Below are positions 24,941-34,656 of a DNA stretch of 64,000 nt, one piece after another. A program made the translations under genes and the position numbers. How positions within the stretch are numbered: the stretch's first letter is position 1; every line of letters begins with the position of its first letter. The stretch is from Pseudomonadota bacterium (GTDB lineage: Bacteria > Pseudomonadota > Alphaproteobacteria > Rhizobiales > Xanthobacteraceae). The DNA lies in contig JAEWHP010000014.1 of assembly GCA_023387735.1 (NCBI GenBank), positions 62,001 through 126,000 on the forward strand, written 5' to 3'. The notes beneath the pieces are model-generated. The model ran no database searches. It had not been told where the DNA came from and worked only from the letters and a program-made list of their open reading frames with translations.

Positions 24941-25801
24941 ATGCCGGCTTCCGAACAGATCACCATCGCGCCGCATCTCACTTTTGATGCCATCACCGCC
25001 GGCGAGCACGGTGCGCCGCTGGTGCTGCTGCTGCACGGCTTTGCGGAATCGATGCATTGCTGGCACGCCCAGGTCGCAGCGCTCGGCGACATGGGCTATC
25101 GCGCCATCGCACCAAGCCAGCGCGGCTATTCGCCGGGCGCGCGGCCGGATCCGCGCGAATTCTCGCACTACCTGATCGACCGCTTGATGGACGATGCGAT
25201 GGCGATCGTGGCGACGTCCGGCTATGGCGACGCGCGGTTTCATCTGGTCGGCCACGACTGGGGCGCCAGCATCGCGTGGGGCCTGGCCGACCGCCATCCC
25301 GAACGACTGGCGTCGCTCACGATACTCTCCCGCCCGCACCCCAACGCCTTCAACCGCGCGCTGCAGATGACGGACGCCGAACAGGCGCAGCGTTCACGAC
25401 ACCACAAGGCGTTCCTGGAGCCGGATGCCGCCGACGTCGTGCTGGCCGACGACGCCAAATGGCTGCGCGACCGCCTCGCCGCCAACGGCGTTCCGGCCGA
25501 TGCGATCGAGGCGCATCTTGCCGTGCTCGGCAACAAGAACGCGATGGAGGCGGCACTCGCCTGGTATCGCGCGCGCGGCGCGGTCCGCGGGACGCTTGCT
25601 CCGATCCGCGTGCCGACGCTCTACATCTGGGGCGACGCCGACGATACGGTCGGCCGCATCGCGGCTGAAGGCACGATGGACTTCGTCGCCGCGCCCTATC
25701 GTTTCGAGATACTGCCCGGCGTCGGACATTTTGCAGCCGATCAGGCGCCGGATCGCGTATGCGAGCTATTGCTGGAACATTTGCGTGACCATCCGTTGTG
25801 A
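24941..25801 (+). CDS. Alpha/beta hydrolase (epoxide hydrolase-like)
   Basis: 286 aa. LLLHGFAES (oxyanion), GHDWGAS with an Asp nucleophile as in epoxide hydrolases and haloalkane dehalogenases, a cap region (about 140-210), IWGDADDTVG acid and GVGHFAADQ His. The Asp nucleophile and HDWG argue for epoxide hydrolase activity; the substrate is unknown. ATG at 24941 chosen because the fold begins within 20 residues; the frame extends upstream to 24806 without support. Confidence 0.82.
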   Translation: MPASEQITIAPHLTFDAITAGEHGAPLVLLLHGFAESMHCWHAQVAALGDMGYRAIAPSQRGYSPGARPDPREFSHYLIDRLMDDAMAIVATSGYGDARFHLVGHDWGASIAWGLADRHPERLASLTILSRPHPNAFNRALQMTDAEQAQRSRHHKAFLEPDAADVVLADDAKWLRDRLAANGVPADAIEAHLAVLGNKNAMEAALAWYRARGAVRGTLAPIRVPTLYIWGDADDTVGRIAAEGTMDFVAAPYRFEILPGVGHFAADQAPDRVCELLLEHLRDHPL

Positions 25802-25855
25802 GGGAACGGGACGGCTACATAAATGTTGTCATGCAGCAAATTGGAGCATGACGAC

Positions 25856-26002
25856 ATGGCCAGCGATCAATATCAGGACAAGTCCACAGCGACCGGCCAA
25901 AAGCCGCCGCGTGATCGCAGGCCACCTGCTCCACAGCAGCCGCAGATCCCCTCGCCGCTGTGCAACTATGGCCCCGAATTGGTTCGGGACAGCCACTGCT
26001 GA
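25856..26002 (+). CDS. Possible small protein (48 aa)
   Basis: Short frame with GGAG about 10 nt before ATG. Composition is polar and proline/glutamine-rich (RRPPAPQQPQIPSP) and ends in Cys. It lies between the hydrolase gene and a strong terminator, so it may be transcribed. No homology recognised; the call is weak. Confidence 0.3.
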   Translation: MASDQYQDKSTATGQKPPRDRRPPAPQQPQIPSPLCNYGPELVRDSHC

Positions 26003-26020
26003 TTGGCCGGCGAGAGACAA

Positions 26021-26058
26021 AAATGCGACGGAGGAACAGTCCTCCGTCGCATTTTCTT
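26021..26058. terminator. Bidirectional rho-independent terminator
   Basis: Perfect 15-bp stem (26021-26035 with 26040-26054) with a 4-nt ACAG loop; A residues precede and TTTTCTT follows, so it can work on both strands. It separates the plus-strand hydrolase/small ORF from the end of the minus-strand substrate-binding protein gene. Confidence 0.9.
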
Positions 26059-26087
26059 GAGTTCCGACCCGAGTCGGGCGCAGCGCC

Positions 26088-27707
26088 CTACTCTTTCTTG
26101 TCGATATTCCAGAACACCGGGGTAGCCGGACCGTCGAGCACGCCGGTCAGCGACGTGCGCCACGCGCTCGGTGCAAGGTACTGGCCGAGCGGAACGTAGA
26201 TCACCTGATCAAACGCTTCCTTCTGGATGTCGGCGGCGATCTTCTTCTGATCGTCAGGCGAGGAGGCCCGCGCGAACTTGTCCTTCAACTCCTCGATCTT
26301 CGGGCTTTCGGCCCAGCCAAACCAGCCGCCCTTGGTGCCGCGGCCGCCGATCGAGGCGTTGGCGATCGGGTTCATCACGTCGGCGCCCACCCAGTTGGTG
26401 AAGAACATGTTCCAGCCACCCTCCTTCGGCGGCTTCTGGCTGGCGCGGCGCGTCACGACGGTCTGCCAGTCGGTGGCCTGCAGGTCGACCTTGAAGCCGG
26501 CCTCGCGCAGCAGCTGCGCTGCCACGATCGGCTGCGCCTTCAGCGTTACGACGTCGCCGGGCGCCATGATCACGACCGGGGTGCCGTCGTAGCCGGATTC
26601 GGCGAGCGCTTTTTTCGCCTCTGCCATGGCACCGCCCTTGATCAAGGCACCTGCGCCCTCCTCTGTCGCCAGCGGCGTACCGCAGACGAAGAACGCGCCG
26701 CAGATCTTGTAGTATTCGGGATTGCCGATCAGCGCGTCCAGCACGTCCTTCTGGTTCATCGCGAGCAGCGCCGCGCGGCGGACCTTGACGTTATCGAAGG
26801 GCGGATGGAGGAAGTTCATCCGGCCAAGCGTCTGGAAGCCGAGCTTGTTCAAGATCTCGATCTTGATCTCCTTGTTGGCCTTCACCACCGGCAACAGATC
26901 GAACGACGGATTTTCCATGAAGTCGATGTCGCCCGACCCCAGCGCGTTCACCGCGGTCTGTGCGTCCGGCATCGTGATCCATTCGACGCGGTCGACCTTC
27001 ACTACCTTGCCGCCGGCGGTCCAGCTCGGCGGCTCCTTGCGCGGCACATAGTCCGGATTCTTTTCATAGACCGCCTTCACGCCTGGCTGGAATTCGGCCT
27101 GCACGAACTTGAACGGACCTGAGCCGATCTGCTCCTTGATCTGCTGGCCAGCGGGCGTTTCGGCGAGGCGCTTCGGCATCATGAACGGCGTGTAGGATGA
27201 CGGCTTGCCGATCGATTCCAGCACCAGCCCGTAGGGCTCCTTCAGTTTCAGCGCGAAGCTCTTGGCATCGATGGGTTCGATGCTGGCGGTAAAATCCATC
27301 AGCTTCTGGCCCATATTGTCGTTCCGGCCCCAGCGTTTCAGCGAGGCGACGCAGTCTTCCGCCGTCACTGGCGCCCCGTCGTGCCACTTCAATCCGTCGC
27401 GCAGGGTGAAGGTGTAGGTGAGCTTGTCGTCGCTGACCTTCACGTCGGCCATCTGCGGCTGGATCTTGAAATTGGAATCAGTCGCCAGCAGCGTATCGAA
27501 GACCATGTAGCCATGATCGCGGGTGATGTAGGCGGTGGTGAAACCGGGGTCGATGACGCGAAGGTCGGAATGCATCACCGCGGTGATGGTCTTGCCTTTG
27601 GCCATGGCCTGCGAAGTCATGGCTTGCGACGTCAGCGCCACCGACAGCGCAAACACCGACAGAGCGGACGCTATCGTTGGACGTTTCCAACGCACGATGT
27701 GGAACAT
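26088..27707 (-). CDS. Peptide-type ABC transporter substrate-binding protein (SBP family 5)
   Basis: 539 aa. Exported (signal peptide about residues 1-36, ending SQAMAKG). Family 5 solute-binding fold: TYTFTLRDGLKWHDGAPVT motif in the first lobe, GSGPFKF, and the late PLGQYLAPS region. It captures oligopeptides or related amides in the periplasm. It is divergent from the M20 peptidase and the permease/ATPase genes at 29366-32861, which are its likely partners. ATG at 27707 has AGGAGAG with 6-nt spacing. Confidence 0.9.
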   Translation of the reverse strand: MFHIVRWKRPTIASALSVFALSVALTSQAMTSQAMAKGKTITAVMHSDLRVIDPGFTTAYITRDHGYMVFDTLLATDSNFKIQPQMADVKVSDDKLTYTFTLRDGLKWHDGAPVTAEDCVASLKRWGRNDNMGQKLMDFTASIEPIDAKSFALKLKEPYGLVLESIGKPSSYTPFMMPKRLAETPAGQQIKEQIGSGPFKFVQAEFQPGVKAVYEKNPDYVPRKEPPSWTAGGKVVKVDRVEWITMPDAQTAVNALGSGDIDFMENPSFDLLPVVKANKEIKIEILNKLGFQTLGRMNFLHPPFDNVKVRRAALLAMNQKDVLDALIGNPEYYKICGAFFVCGTPLATEEGAGALIKGGAMAEAKKALAESGYDGTPVVIMAPGDVVTLKAQPIVAAQLLREAGFKVDLQATDWQTVVTRRASQKPPKEGGWNMFFTNWVGADVMNPIANASIGGRGTKGGWFGWAESPKIEELKDKFARASSPDDQKKIAADIQKEAFDQVIYVPLGQYLAPSAWRTSLTGVLDGPATPVFWNIDKKE

Positions 27708-27999
27708 TCGATCTCTCCTGGCGTGAAACTGGTCAAATCCGGATGATTCATTATGCATGCGGTTCGTTATTTAGGCGAACCTAACACGCTGTAAATCTTG
27801 GACATTTGAGACTTGCATCAAGCAAGCGGCTCGTCAATCCGGTTTGTCGGCCGCTTTGCTGCACATCGGTCCAGCCCGCATTCATGTTTCGCTTTACAAA
27901 TCCGCAGCAGATCATTCTCGTACGCGCGGGACACCAGACCAACGTCGCCTGTTCGAAACATCCAGATCAGAAACCCAACGAAAAAACCGAGAGAAGTCC

Positions 28000-29130
28000 A
28001 TGAACCCAGCCAATCTTCCCTTTGATTCCGAGACCATGCTGCAGGGGCTGCGTGGCTGGGTGGAGTGCGAAAGCCCGACCTGGGACGCGAGTGCCGTCGA
28101 GCGCATGCTCGACCTTGCGGCGCGCGAGATGGCGATCATGGGTGCGACCATCGAGCGCATCGCCGGCCGGCAGGGTTTTGCCGGCTGCGTCCGCGCCCGC
28201 TTTCCCCATCCCAAACAGGGCGAGCCCGGTATCCTGATTGCCGGCCACCTCGATACCGTCCACCCCGTGGGCACGATCGAGAAACTGAAATGGCGGCGCG
28301 AAGGCAACAAATGTTTCGGCCCCGGCATCTTCGACATGAAGGGCGGCAACTACCTTTCTTTGGAAGCGATCCGGCAGCTGGCCCGCGCCTCGTTCACGAC
28401 ACCGCTGCCGATTACGGTGCTGTTCACGCCGGACGAGGAAGTCGGCACGCCCTCGACCCGCGACATCATCGAAGCCGAAGCCGCGCGCAACAAATACGTG
28501 CTGGTGCCTGAACCGGGGCGTCTCAACAACGGCGTCGTCACCGGTCGCTACGCGATTGCGCGCTTCAATCTCGAGGCGGTCGGCAAGCCGAGCCATGCCG
28601 GCGCCACGCTGTCCTCGGGCCGCTCCGCGATCCGCGAGATGGCGCGCCAGATCCTCGCCATCGACGGCATGACGACGGAGGATTGCACCTTCTCGGTCGG
28701 CATCGTGCACGGCGGCCAATGGGTCAATTGCGTTGCCACGACCTGCACCGGCGAGGCACTCAGCATGGCCAAGCGCCAGGCCGATCTCGACCGCGGCGTC
28801 GAGCGCATGCTGGCGCTGTCAGGCAGCGCCAACGACGTGACGTTCACGGTAACCCGCGGCGTGACCCGCCCGGTATGGGAGCCGGACGCCGGTACCATGG
28901 CGCTGTACGAAAAGGCGCGAGGCCTTGCCAAGCAGATGGGCCAGGAGCTACCGCACGGCAGCGCCGGCGGCGGTTCCGACGGCAATTTCACCGGCGCGAT
29001 GGGCATCCCGACACTCGACGGCCTCGGCGTCCGCGGCGCCGATGCCCATACGCTCAACGAACATATCGAGATCGACAGCCTCGCCGAGCGCGGCCGGCTG
29101 ATGGCAGGACTTTTGGCGACGCTGGACTGA
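28000..29130 (+). CDS. M20 family metallopeptidase (glutamate carboxypeptidase-like)
   Basis: 376 aa. Di-zinc hydrolase: His and Asp in AGHLDTVHP, bridging Asp in FDMKGG, catalytic and ligand Glu pair in TPDEEVGT, and a late His in AHTLNEHI. Closest in pattern to carboxypeptidase G2-type enzymes that release C-terminal glutamate or similar acyl-amino acids. No signal peptide when ATG 28000 (after GAGAAG) is used, so cytoplasmic. Divergent from the substrate-binding protein gene. Confidence 0.88.
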   Translation: MNPANLPFDSETMLQGLRGWVECESPTWDASAVERMLDLAAREMAIMGATIERIAGRQGFAGCVRARFPHPKQGEPGILIAGHLDTVHPVGTIEKLKWRREGNKCFGPGIFDMKGGNYLSLEAIRQLARASFTTPLPITVLFTPDEEVGTPSTRDIIEAEAARNKYVLVPEPGRLNNGVVTGRYAIARFNLEAVGKPSHAGATLSSGRSAIREMARQILAIDGMTTEDCTFSVGIVHGGQWVNCVATTCTGEALSMAKRQADLDRGVERMLALSGSANDVTFTVTRGVTRPVWEPDAGTMALYEKARGLAKQMGQELPHGSAGGGSDGNFTGAMGIPTLDGLGVRGADAHTLNEHIEIDSLAERGRLMAGLLATLD

Positions 29131-29143
29131 GGATGTGTTTTAC

Positions 29144-29224
29144 CCGTCATTGCGAAGAGCGGAGCCACGAAGCAATGCTTCCATCATCGCATGGAAGCAC
29201 GCTTCGCTTCGCTCGCAATGACGG
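29144..29224. repeat. Palindromic intergenic repeat, CCGTCATTGCGA family
   Basis: Outer arms CCGTCATTGCGA and TCGCAATGACGG enclose a second hairpin (GCTTCCAT...ATGGAAGC). A related copy lies at 32946-33023. Confidence 0.8.
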
Positions 29225-29365
29225 CATGCGGCCATCGGGTCGCCTAGCTGCATCGCAAAATACGCAGGCATGATGGCACGGGACTTGCTGAAGTGTTACG
29301 CTGGCAGCGCGGAAACCGGTACAAGGGCCGACGCTGCCCAATTCACCTACAACTAACGGATCAAG

Positions 29366-30307
29366 ATGCTCGGATATCTGCTACGCCGCATTCTCGCCGC
29401 CATCCCGGTCATGGGCGTGGTCGCGCTGTTTGTTTTTCTGCTGCTGCGGCTGACGCCCGGCGACCCCGCCGCAATCCTTGCCGGCGACAATGCGACGCCC
29501 GAGCAGCTCGAGCGCATTCGCACCTCGCTCGGCCTCAATGAACCGCTGTACACCCAGTTCTTCACCTGGATCGGCAAGCTGCTGCAGGGCGATCTCGGCG
29601 TTTCCCTGATTTCGAACGTGCCGGTGCTGAAGATGATCAGCACCCGCATCGAGCCATCGATCTCGATTGCGCTATCCACCATCATTCTCGCCATTCTTGT
29701 CGCGGTCCCGCTCGGCGTGATCGCGGCATGGAAGCACGGCACCTGGATCGACCGCTTCGTGATGGGATTGTCGGTGGTGGGCTTCTCCGTTCCGGTGTTC
29801 GTGATCGGCTACGTCCTGATCCAGATTTTTGCGATCGATCTGCGCTGGGTGCCGGTGCAGGGCTTCCGCAGCATCACCGCGGGCTTCGGCCCGTTCTTCG
29901 AACGCATCATCCTGCCGACCTGCACGCTGTCCTTTATCTACGTCGCCCTGATCGCGCGCATGACGCGGGCGGCGATGCTGGACGTGCTGGGCGAGGATTA
30001 CGTCCGCACCGCACGCGCCAAGGGCATCAGCGAAACCGGCGTGCTGCTGCGCCACGCGCTGCGCAACGCCGCCGTGCCTGTCATCACCGTGATCGGAACC
30101 GGTTTTGCGCTCCTGATCTCCGGCGTCGTCGTCACCGAGAGCGTGTTCAACCTGCCCGGCATCGGCCGCCTCACCGTCGATGCGGTGCTGGCGCGCGACT
30201 ATCCGGTAATCCAGGCGATGATCCTCTTGACGTCGGGCATCTATGTCACCGTCAATCTCCTGATCGACGTTGCCTACACCCTCCTTGATCCTAGAATTCG
30301 TTACTGA
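29366..30307 (+). CDS. ABC transporter permease (DppB-like)
   Basis: 313 aa, about six transmembrane helices. The N-terminal MLGYLLRRILAAIPVMG opening and the EAA loop LGEDYVRTARAKGISE are typical of the DppB/OppB permease family. It forms the membrane channel with the DppC-like protein 11 nt downstream. Confidence 0.92.
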   Translation: MLGYLLRRILAAIPVMGVVALFVFLLLRLTPGDPAAILAGDNATPEQLERIRTSLGLNEPLYTQFFTWIGKLLQGDLGVSLISNVPVLKMISTRIEPSISIALSTIILAILVAVPLGVIAAWKHGTWIDRFVMGLSVVGFSVPVFVIGYVLIQIFAIDLRWVPVQGFRSITAGFGPFFERIILPTCTLSFIYVALIARMTRAAMLDVLGEDYVRTARAKGISETGVLLRHALRNAAVPVITVIGTGFALLISGVVVTESVFNLPGIGRLTVDAVLARDYPVIQAMILLTSGIYVTVNLLIDVAYTLLDPRIRY

Positions 30308-30318
30308 GGTTCGGCACG

Positions 30319-31209
30319 ATGGCGATCGAAACCCTTCCCGAACCATCAATCCCCGTCACCACGCCGTTCCGGCCGCGACTGGGATTTCTCACGGCAACGC
30401 CGATCATTGCGGTGGCCACGACCTGCCTTGCGCTGATCATTGCGATGGCGATCCTGGCACCTTGGCTCGCGCCGCACGACCCGCAATTGCTGGCGCCGGC
30501 GCAGCGGCTGAAGCCTTCCAGCGCACAATTCCTGCTCGGCACCGACGCCTACGGCCGCGACGTGCTGTCGCGCATCATCTATGGCGCGCGGATTTCGCTG
30601 CTGATCGGACTTGGCGCTGCGGTCTTCTCGATCAGCATCGGCCTCTTGATCGGCCTCGTCTCCGGCTTCTTCAAATGGGTCGATGCCGTCATGATGCGGA
30701 TCATGGACGGACTGATGGCTATCCCGAGCATCCTGCTCGCCATCGCCGTTGTCTCGCTGTCCGGCGCCAGCCTGATGACGGTGCTGATCGCGATCACCAT
30801 TCCCGAAATCCCGCGGGTGGCGCGGCTGGTGCGCTCGGTCGTACTGTCCGCGCGCGAGGAGCCCTATGTCGAGGCCGCGATTTCGGTCGGCACCAGCCTG
30901 CCCAAGATCATGTGGCGGCACCTGATGCCGAACACGATCGCGCCGCTGATCGTGCAAGGCACCTATGTCTGCGCGTCCGCGGTTCTCACCGAGGCGATCC
31001 TGTCGTTCCTCGGCGCCGGCATCAGCCCGGAAACGCCGACCTGGGGCAACATCATGGCCGAGGGCCGCGCCTACTTCCAGGTCAAGCCTTCGTTGATCTT
31101 CTGGCCGGGCCTGCTGCTGTCGATCGCGATCCTCAGCGTCAATTTGATCGGCGACGCCGCCCGCGACGCGCTCGATCCGCGCATGAAACAGCGGGAGGCT
31201 GGAAAGTGA
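30319..31209 (+). CDS. ABC transporter permease (DppC-like)
   Basis: 296 aa, about six transmembrane helices. LLGTDAYGRDVLSRIIYGAR and the EAA loop REEPYVEAAISVGTS are the DppC/OppC signatures. Its stop overlaps the GTG start of the ATPase gene. Confidence 0.92.
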   Translation: MAIETLPEPSIPVTTPFRPRLGFLTATPIIAVATTCLALIIAMAILAPWLAPHDPQLLAPAQRLKPSSAQFLLGTDAYGRDVLSRIIYGARISLLIGLGAAVFSISIGLLIGLVSGFFKWVDAVMMRIMDGLMAIPSILLAIAVVSLSGASLMTVLIAITIPEIPRVARLVRSVVLSAREEPYVEAAISVGTSLPKIMWRHLMPNTIAPLIVQGTYVCASAVLTEAILSFLGAGISPETPTWGNIMAEGRAYFQVKPSLIFWPGLLLSIAILSVNLIGDAARDALDPRMKQREAGK

Positions 31210-32861
31210 GCGCATCCGAACCGAACAACCTCGTTCTCGACATCAACGACCTCGTCGTAAGCCTCGGCAAGAAGCCCGGCGGCCAGCGCATCATTGACGG
31301 TGTCTCCCTGCAGGTACGCGACGGCGAAACCCTGTGCGTTGTCGGCGAAAGCGGCTCTGGCAAGTCCGTGACCTCGCTGACCGTGATGGGCCTGCTGCAA
31401 AAGGACGCGCTGACGCCGACCGGCGGCAGCGTCAAGCTGGTCGGCGAGGAGTTGCTCACCGCCTCCGACCGCCGATTGCGCGAACTTCGCGCCACCCGGA
31501 TGGCGATGATCTTTCAGGAGCCGATGACCGCGCTCAACCCGGTCGTGCCGGTCGGCCGCCAGATCGACGAGGTCTTGCGCGTCCATACCAGTCTCGACGC
31601 CCGCACGCGGCGCCAGAAGATCCTGGCGATGATGGAGCACGTCCGGCTGCCCGACGTGGAGCGCATCTTCGCCTCCTATCCGCACCGGCTGTCGGGCGGT
31701 CAGCGTCAGCGCATCATGATCGCGATGGCGCTTGTGCTCGAGCCCAAGCTCTTGATCGCGGACGAGCCGACCACGGCGCTCGACGTCACCACGCAGAAGC
31801 AGATCCTGACCCTGATCCGCGACCTGCAGCGCGATCACGGCACCGCCGTGCTGTTCATCACCCATGACATGGGGGTGGTCGCGGAGATCGCCGATCGCGT
31901 CGCCGTCATGCGTTACGGCCGTCTGGTCGAGACCGGCACGCTCGACAGCATCCTGCGCACGCCTGCGATGGAATATACCCGCAACCTGCTCTCTTCGGTT
32001 CCGAGCCTGGTGCCGCGGGCGCCGCGCGCGGAAACCAATGAGCCCGTCGTGCTGGAAACCAGCGACCTCGGTAAGGTCTATCGCGAGCGCTCGTTCCTCG
32101 GCAAAGCCCGCGAAGTCGCCGCCGCCAAGGACGTCACGCTTACCCTGCGCAAGGGCCGCACGCTCGGCATCGTCGGCGAAAGCGGTTCCGGCAAGTCGAC
32201 GGTGGCACGCTGCATCGTCCGACTGATCGATCCGACCTCCGGCGGCGTGCGCCTCGCCGGCCGCGAGATCTCCGAACTGTCGCGCCGGCTGCTGCAACCC
32301 CACCGCAAGAAAATCCAGATCATCTTCCAGGACCCCTACCGCTCGCTCAACCCGCGCATCACGGTCGGCGAGTCCATCGCCGAGGGGCCGATCAATTACG
32401 GCATGCCGCGCACGGAGGCGCTGGCCAAGGCGCGCGACCTGCTCGAACTGGTCGATCTGCCGCCCGATGCGATCTCGCGCTATCCGCACCAGTTTTCCGG
32501 CGGCCAGCGCCAGCGTATAGCGATCGCACGCGCGCTCGCGCTTGACCCCGACGTTCTGGTTGCAGACGAAGCGGTTTCGGCACTCGACGTGTCGGTGCAG
32601 GCGCAGGTGCTCGAACTGCTCGATGAAATCCAGCAGCGGCTCGGCATCGCACTGCTGTTCATCACCCACGACCTCCGCGTCGCCGCGCAAATCTGCGACG
32701 ACGTCGTCGTGATGCAGCATGGCCGGGTCGTGGAACAGGGACCGGCCGCGCAGGTGCTGACCCATCCGCAGCAGGCCTACACCAAGGCGCTGCTCGACGC
32801 CGCCCCCGGACGCGGCTGGGATTTCGCCAATTTCCGGCCCGTGGCGGAAGCGGCGGAGTAG
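31206..32861 (+). CDS. Fused double ABC ATPase (DppD-DppF type)
   Basis: 551 aa with two complete ATPase modules. First: Walker A GESGSGKSVTS, signature LSGGQRQRIMIA, Walker B LLIADEPTTALD. Second: Walker A GESGSGKSTVA, signature FSGGQRQRIAIA, Walker B VLVADEAVSALD. It energises the peptide importer formed with the two permeases. The GTG at 31206 overlaps the DppC stop; the open frame continues upstream through dppC but that is not coding. Confidence 0.92.
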   Translation: MSASEPNNLVLDINDLVVSLGKKPGGQRIIDGVSLQVRDGETLCVVGESGSGKSVTSLTVMGLLQKDALTPTGGSVKLVGEELLTASDRRLRELRATRMAMIFQEPMTALNPVVPVGRQIDEVLRVHTSLDARTRRQKILAMMEHVRLPDVERIFASYPHRLSGGQRQRIMIAMALVLEPKLLIADEPTTALDVTTQKQILTLIRDLQRDHGTAVLFITHDMGVVAEIADRVAVMRYGRLVETGTLDSILRTPAMEYTRNLLSSVPSLVPRAPRAETNEPVVLETSDLGKVYRERSFLGKAREVAAAKDVTLTLRKGRTLGIVGESGSGKSTVARCIVRLIDPTSGGVRLAGREISELSRRLLQPHRKKIQIIFQDPYRSLNPRITVGESIAEGPINYGMPRTEALAKARDLLELVDLPPDAISRYPHQFSGGQRQRIAIARALALDPDVLVADEAVSALDVSVQAQVLELLDEIQQRLGIALLFITHDLRVAAQICDDVVVMQHGRVVEQGPAAQVLTHPQQAYTKALLDAAPGRGWDFANFRPVAEAAE

Positions 32862-32870
32862 ACAGGGCTC

Positions 32871-32910
32871 CGTCGTTCCGCGGCACGCGAAGCGTGAACC
32901 CGGAACGACG
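32871..32910. repeat. Short palindromic repeat (CGTCGTTCCG family)
   Basis: Arms CGTCGTTCCG and CGGAACGACG enclose a GCACGCGAAGCGTG hairpin; a variant of the CATTCCGGGG repeats seen elsewhere. Confidence 0.65.
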
Positions 32911-32945
32911 AGGACACCTTGATGGCGGCAGAGTAGACGTCTCTT

Positions 32946-33023
32946 CCGTCATACGAGCGAAGCGAAGCAGTCCATTCTTTCCCATGCTGTTGCATGTACC
33001 GCTCGCTTCGCTCGCAATGACGG
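32946..33023. repeat. Palindromic intergenic repeat, CCGTCATTGCGA family
   Basis: CCGTCATACGAGCGAAGCGA on the left is complementary to CGCTTCGCTCGCAATGACGG-type sequence on the right; related to the copy at 29144-29224. Confidence 0.75.
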
Positions 33024-33118
33024 TGGGGCGTCATGCAAAACGGAATTGCTTACCAGCTTGCGCTTGCCACAATGACCCGCTTAACGTCCCTGCCAACGAA
33101 AACACTGGCCGAGCCACC

Positions 33119-34651
33119 ATGACCCGTATCGCCGTCGGCGGTTTCCTGCACGAGACCAATACCTTCGCGCCGACCAAGGCGACCTATGCCGATTTCGTCC
33201 ATGGCGGCGGCTGGCCGTCGATGGCGCATGGTGACGACGTTCTCAAGGTCATGCGCAAGATCAATGTCGGATTGGCCGGCTTTGTCGAAGAAGCCGAAGC
33301 GAACGGCTGGGACATGGTGCCGACGATATCCTGCGGCGCCAGCCCCTCGGCGCATGTGACCAAAGATGCCTTCGAGCGCATCGTGACGGAGATGATCGAG
33401 GGCATTGCGAGTGCCGGCCCGCTCGATGCGGTCTATCTCGACCTGCACGGCGCGATGGTGACCGAACACTACGACGACGGCGAAGGCGAAATTCTGGCGC
33501 GCGTGCGCAAGGTAGTGGGTCCGGATCTGCCGCTGGTCGTCAGCCTCGATCTGCATGCCAACGTGACGCCTGAAATGGTCGAGCATGCGGACGCGCTGAT
33601 TGCCTACCGCACCTACCCTCACGTCGACATGGCCGACACCGGCCGCGCCTCGGCAAGACATCTCGCGCTGATGCTGAAGACGAAGGCGCGATTTGCAAAA
33701 GCGTTCCGGCAATTGCCGTTCCTGATTCCGATCAGCTGGCAGTGCACCAACGACCAGCCGACCATGGGCATCTATCAAAAGCTGGCGGCGCTGGAGAGCG
33801 ACGCAGTGCCGACGCTGTCGTTCGCGCCGGGCTTTCCGGCTGCAGACTTTGCGCATTGCGGACCGAGCGTCTTCGCCTATGGCCGGACACAGGCGGACGC
33901 GGATGCCGCCGCCGAAAAAATAGTCGCGCTGATCGAAGGCCACGAGGACGATTTCGACGGCCGGATATTCTCGCCCGACGAAGGCATTCGCCACGCCATG
34001 GAACTGGCGAAGACCGCGCAGAAGCCGATCATTATCGCCGACACCCAGGATAATCCCGGCGCCGGCGGCGATTCCGACACCACCGGCATGCTGCGCGCGC
34101 TGGTGCGCAACAACGCGACCCGCGCCGCCACCGGCGTGATCTACGATCCGCAATCCGCCAGGGCCGCGCATCAGGCCGGCGTCGGGGCTACCGTAACGCT
34201 GACGCTCGGCGGCAAGTCCGGCATTCCCGGTGATGCGCCGTATCAGGAAACCTTCGTCGTCGAGAAACTGTCCGACGGGAAGTTTGTTGCCCCCGGCCCC
34301 TATTACGGCGGCCGCGACATGGACATGGGCCCCTCGGCCTGCCTGCGCATCGGCGACGTCAGGGTCGTCGTGAGTTCGCACAAGGCGCAACTCGCGGATC
34401 AGTCGATGTACCGCTATGTCGGCATCGAGCCGACCGAACAGGCGATCCTGGTCAACAAGAGTTCGGTGCACTTCCGCGCCGATTTCGAACCGATCGCCGA
34501 AAAACTCCTGATCTGCGCCGCTCCCGGCGCGATGCCGGCGGACACCGCGTCATTGCCGTGGACGCGGCTGCGTCCGGGCATCCGCATCAAGCCGAACGGC
34601 CCTGCCTTCGCGCCCGCGGCCCATTCACGCGAATCTTCAGTAACGGGATAA
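33119..34651 (+). CDS. M81 family metallopeptidase (MlrC-like)
   Basis: 510 aa. It starts MTRIAVGGFLHETNTFAP, the M81/MlrC opening with a metal-binding His; further metal-site motifs are YLDLHGAMV and SLDLHANVT, and DNPGAGGDSDTTG is a conserved loop. MlrC acts in microcystin breakdown, but most relatives occur in organisms with no such role and act on unknown peptides or hydantoin-like amides. The frame extends upstream to 32894 only across a repeat. It lies in the peptide/amide gene region. Confidence 0.88.
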   Translation: MTRIAVGGFLHETNTFAPTKATYADFVHGGGWPSMAHGDDVLKVMRKINVGLAGFVEEAEANGWDMVPTISCGASPSAHVTKDAFERIVTEMIEGIASAGPLDAVYLDLHGAMVTEHYDDGEGEILARVRKVVGPDLPLVVSLDLHANVTPEMVEHADALIAYRTYPHVDMADTGRASARHLALMLKTKARFAKAFRQLPFLIPISWQCTNDQPTMGIYQKLAALESDAVPTLSFAPGFPAADFAHCGPSVFAYGRTQADADAAAEKIVALIEGHEDDFDGRIFSPDEGIRHAMELAKTAQKPIIIADTQDNPGAGGDSDTTGMLRALVRNNATRAATGVIYDPQSARAAHQAGVGATVTLTLGGKSGIPGDAPYQETFVVEKLSDGKFVAPGPYYGGRDMDMGPSACLRIGDVRVVVSSHKAQLADQSMYRYVGIEPTEQAILVNKSSVHFRADFEPIAEKLLICAAPGAMPADTASLPWTRLRPGIRIKPNGPAFAPAAHSRESSVTG

Positions 34652-34656
34652 CAGAA

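Noticed and set aside
30270..31205. Long in-frame extension upstream of the double ATPase
   Set aside because: It runs through the DppC permease in another frame; the ATPase has a coupled GTG start at 31206 and begins with its own domain.
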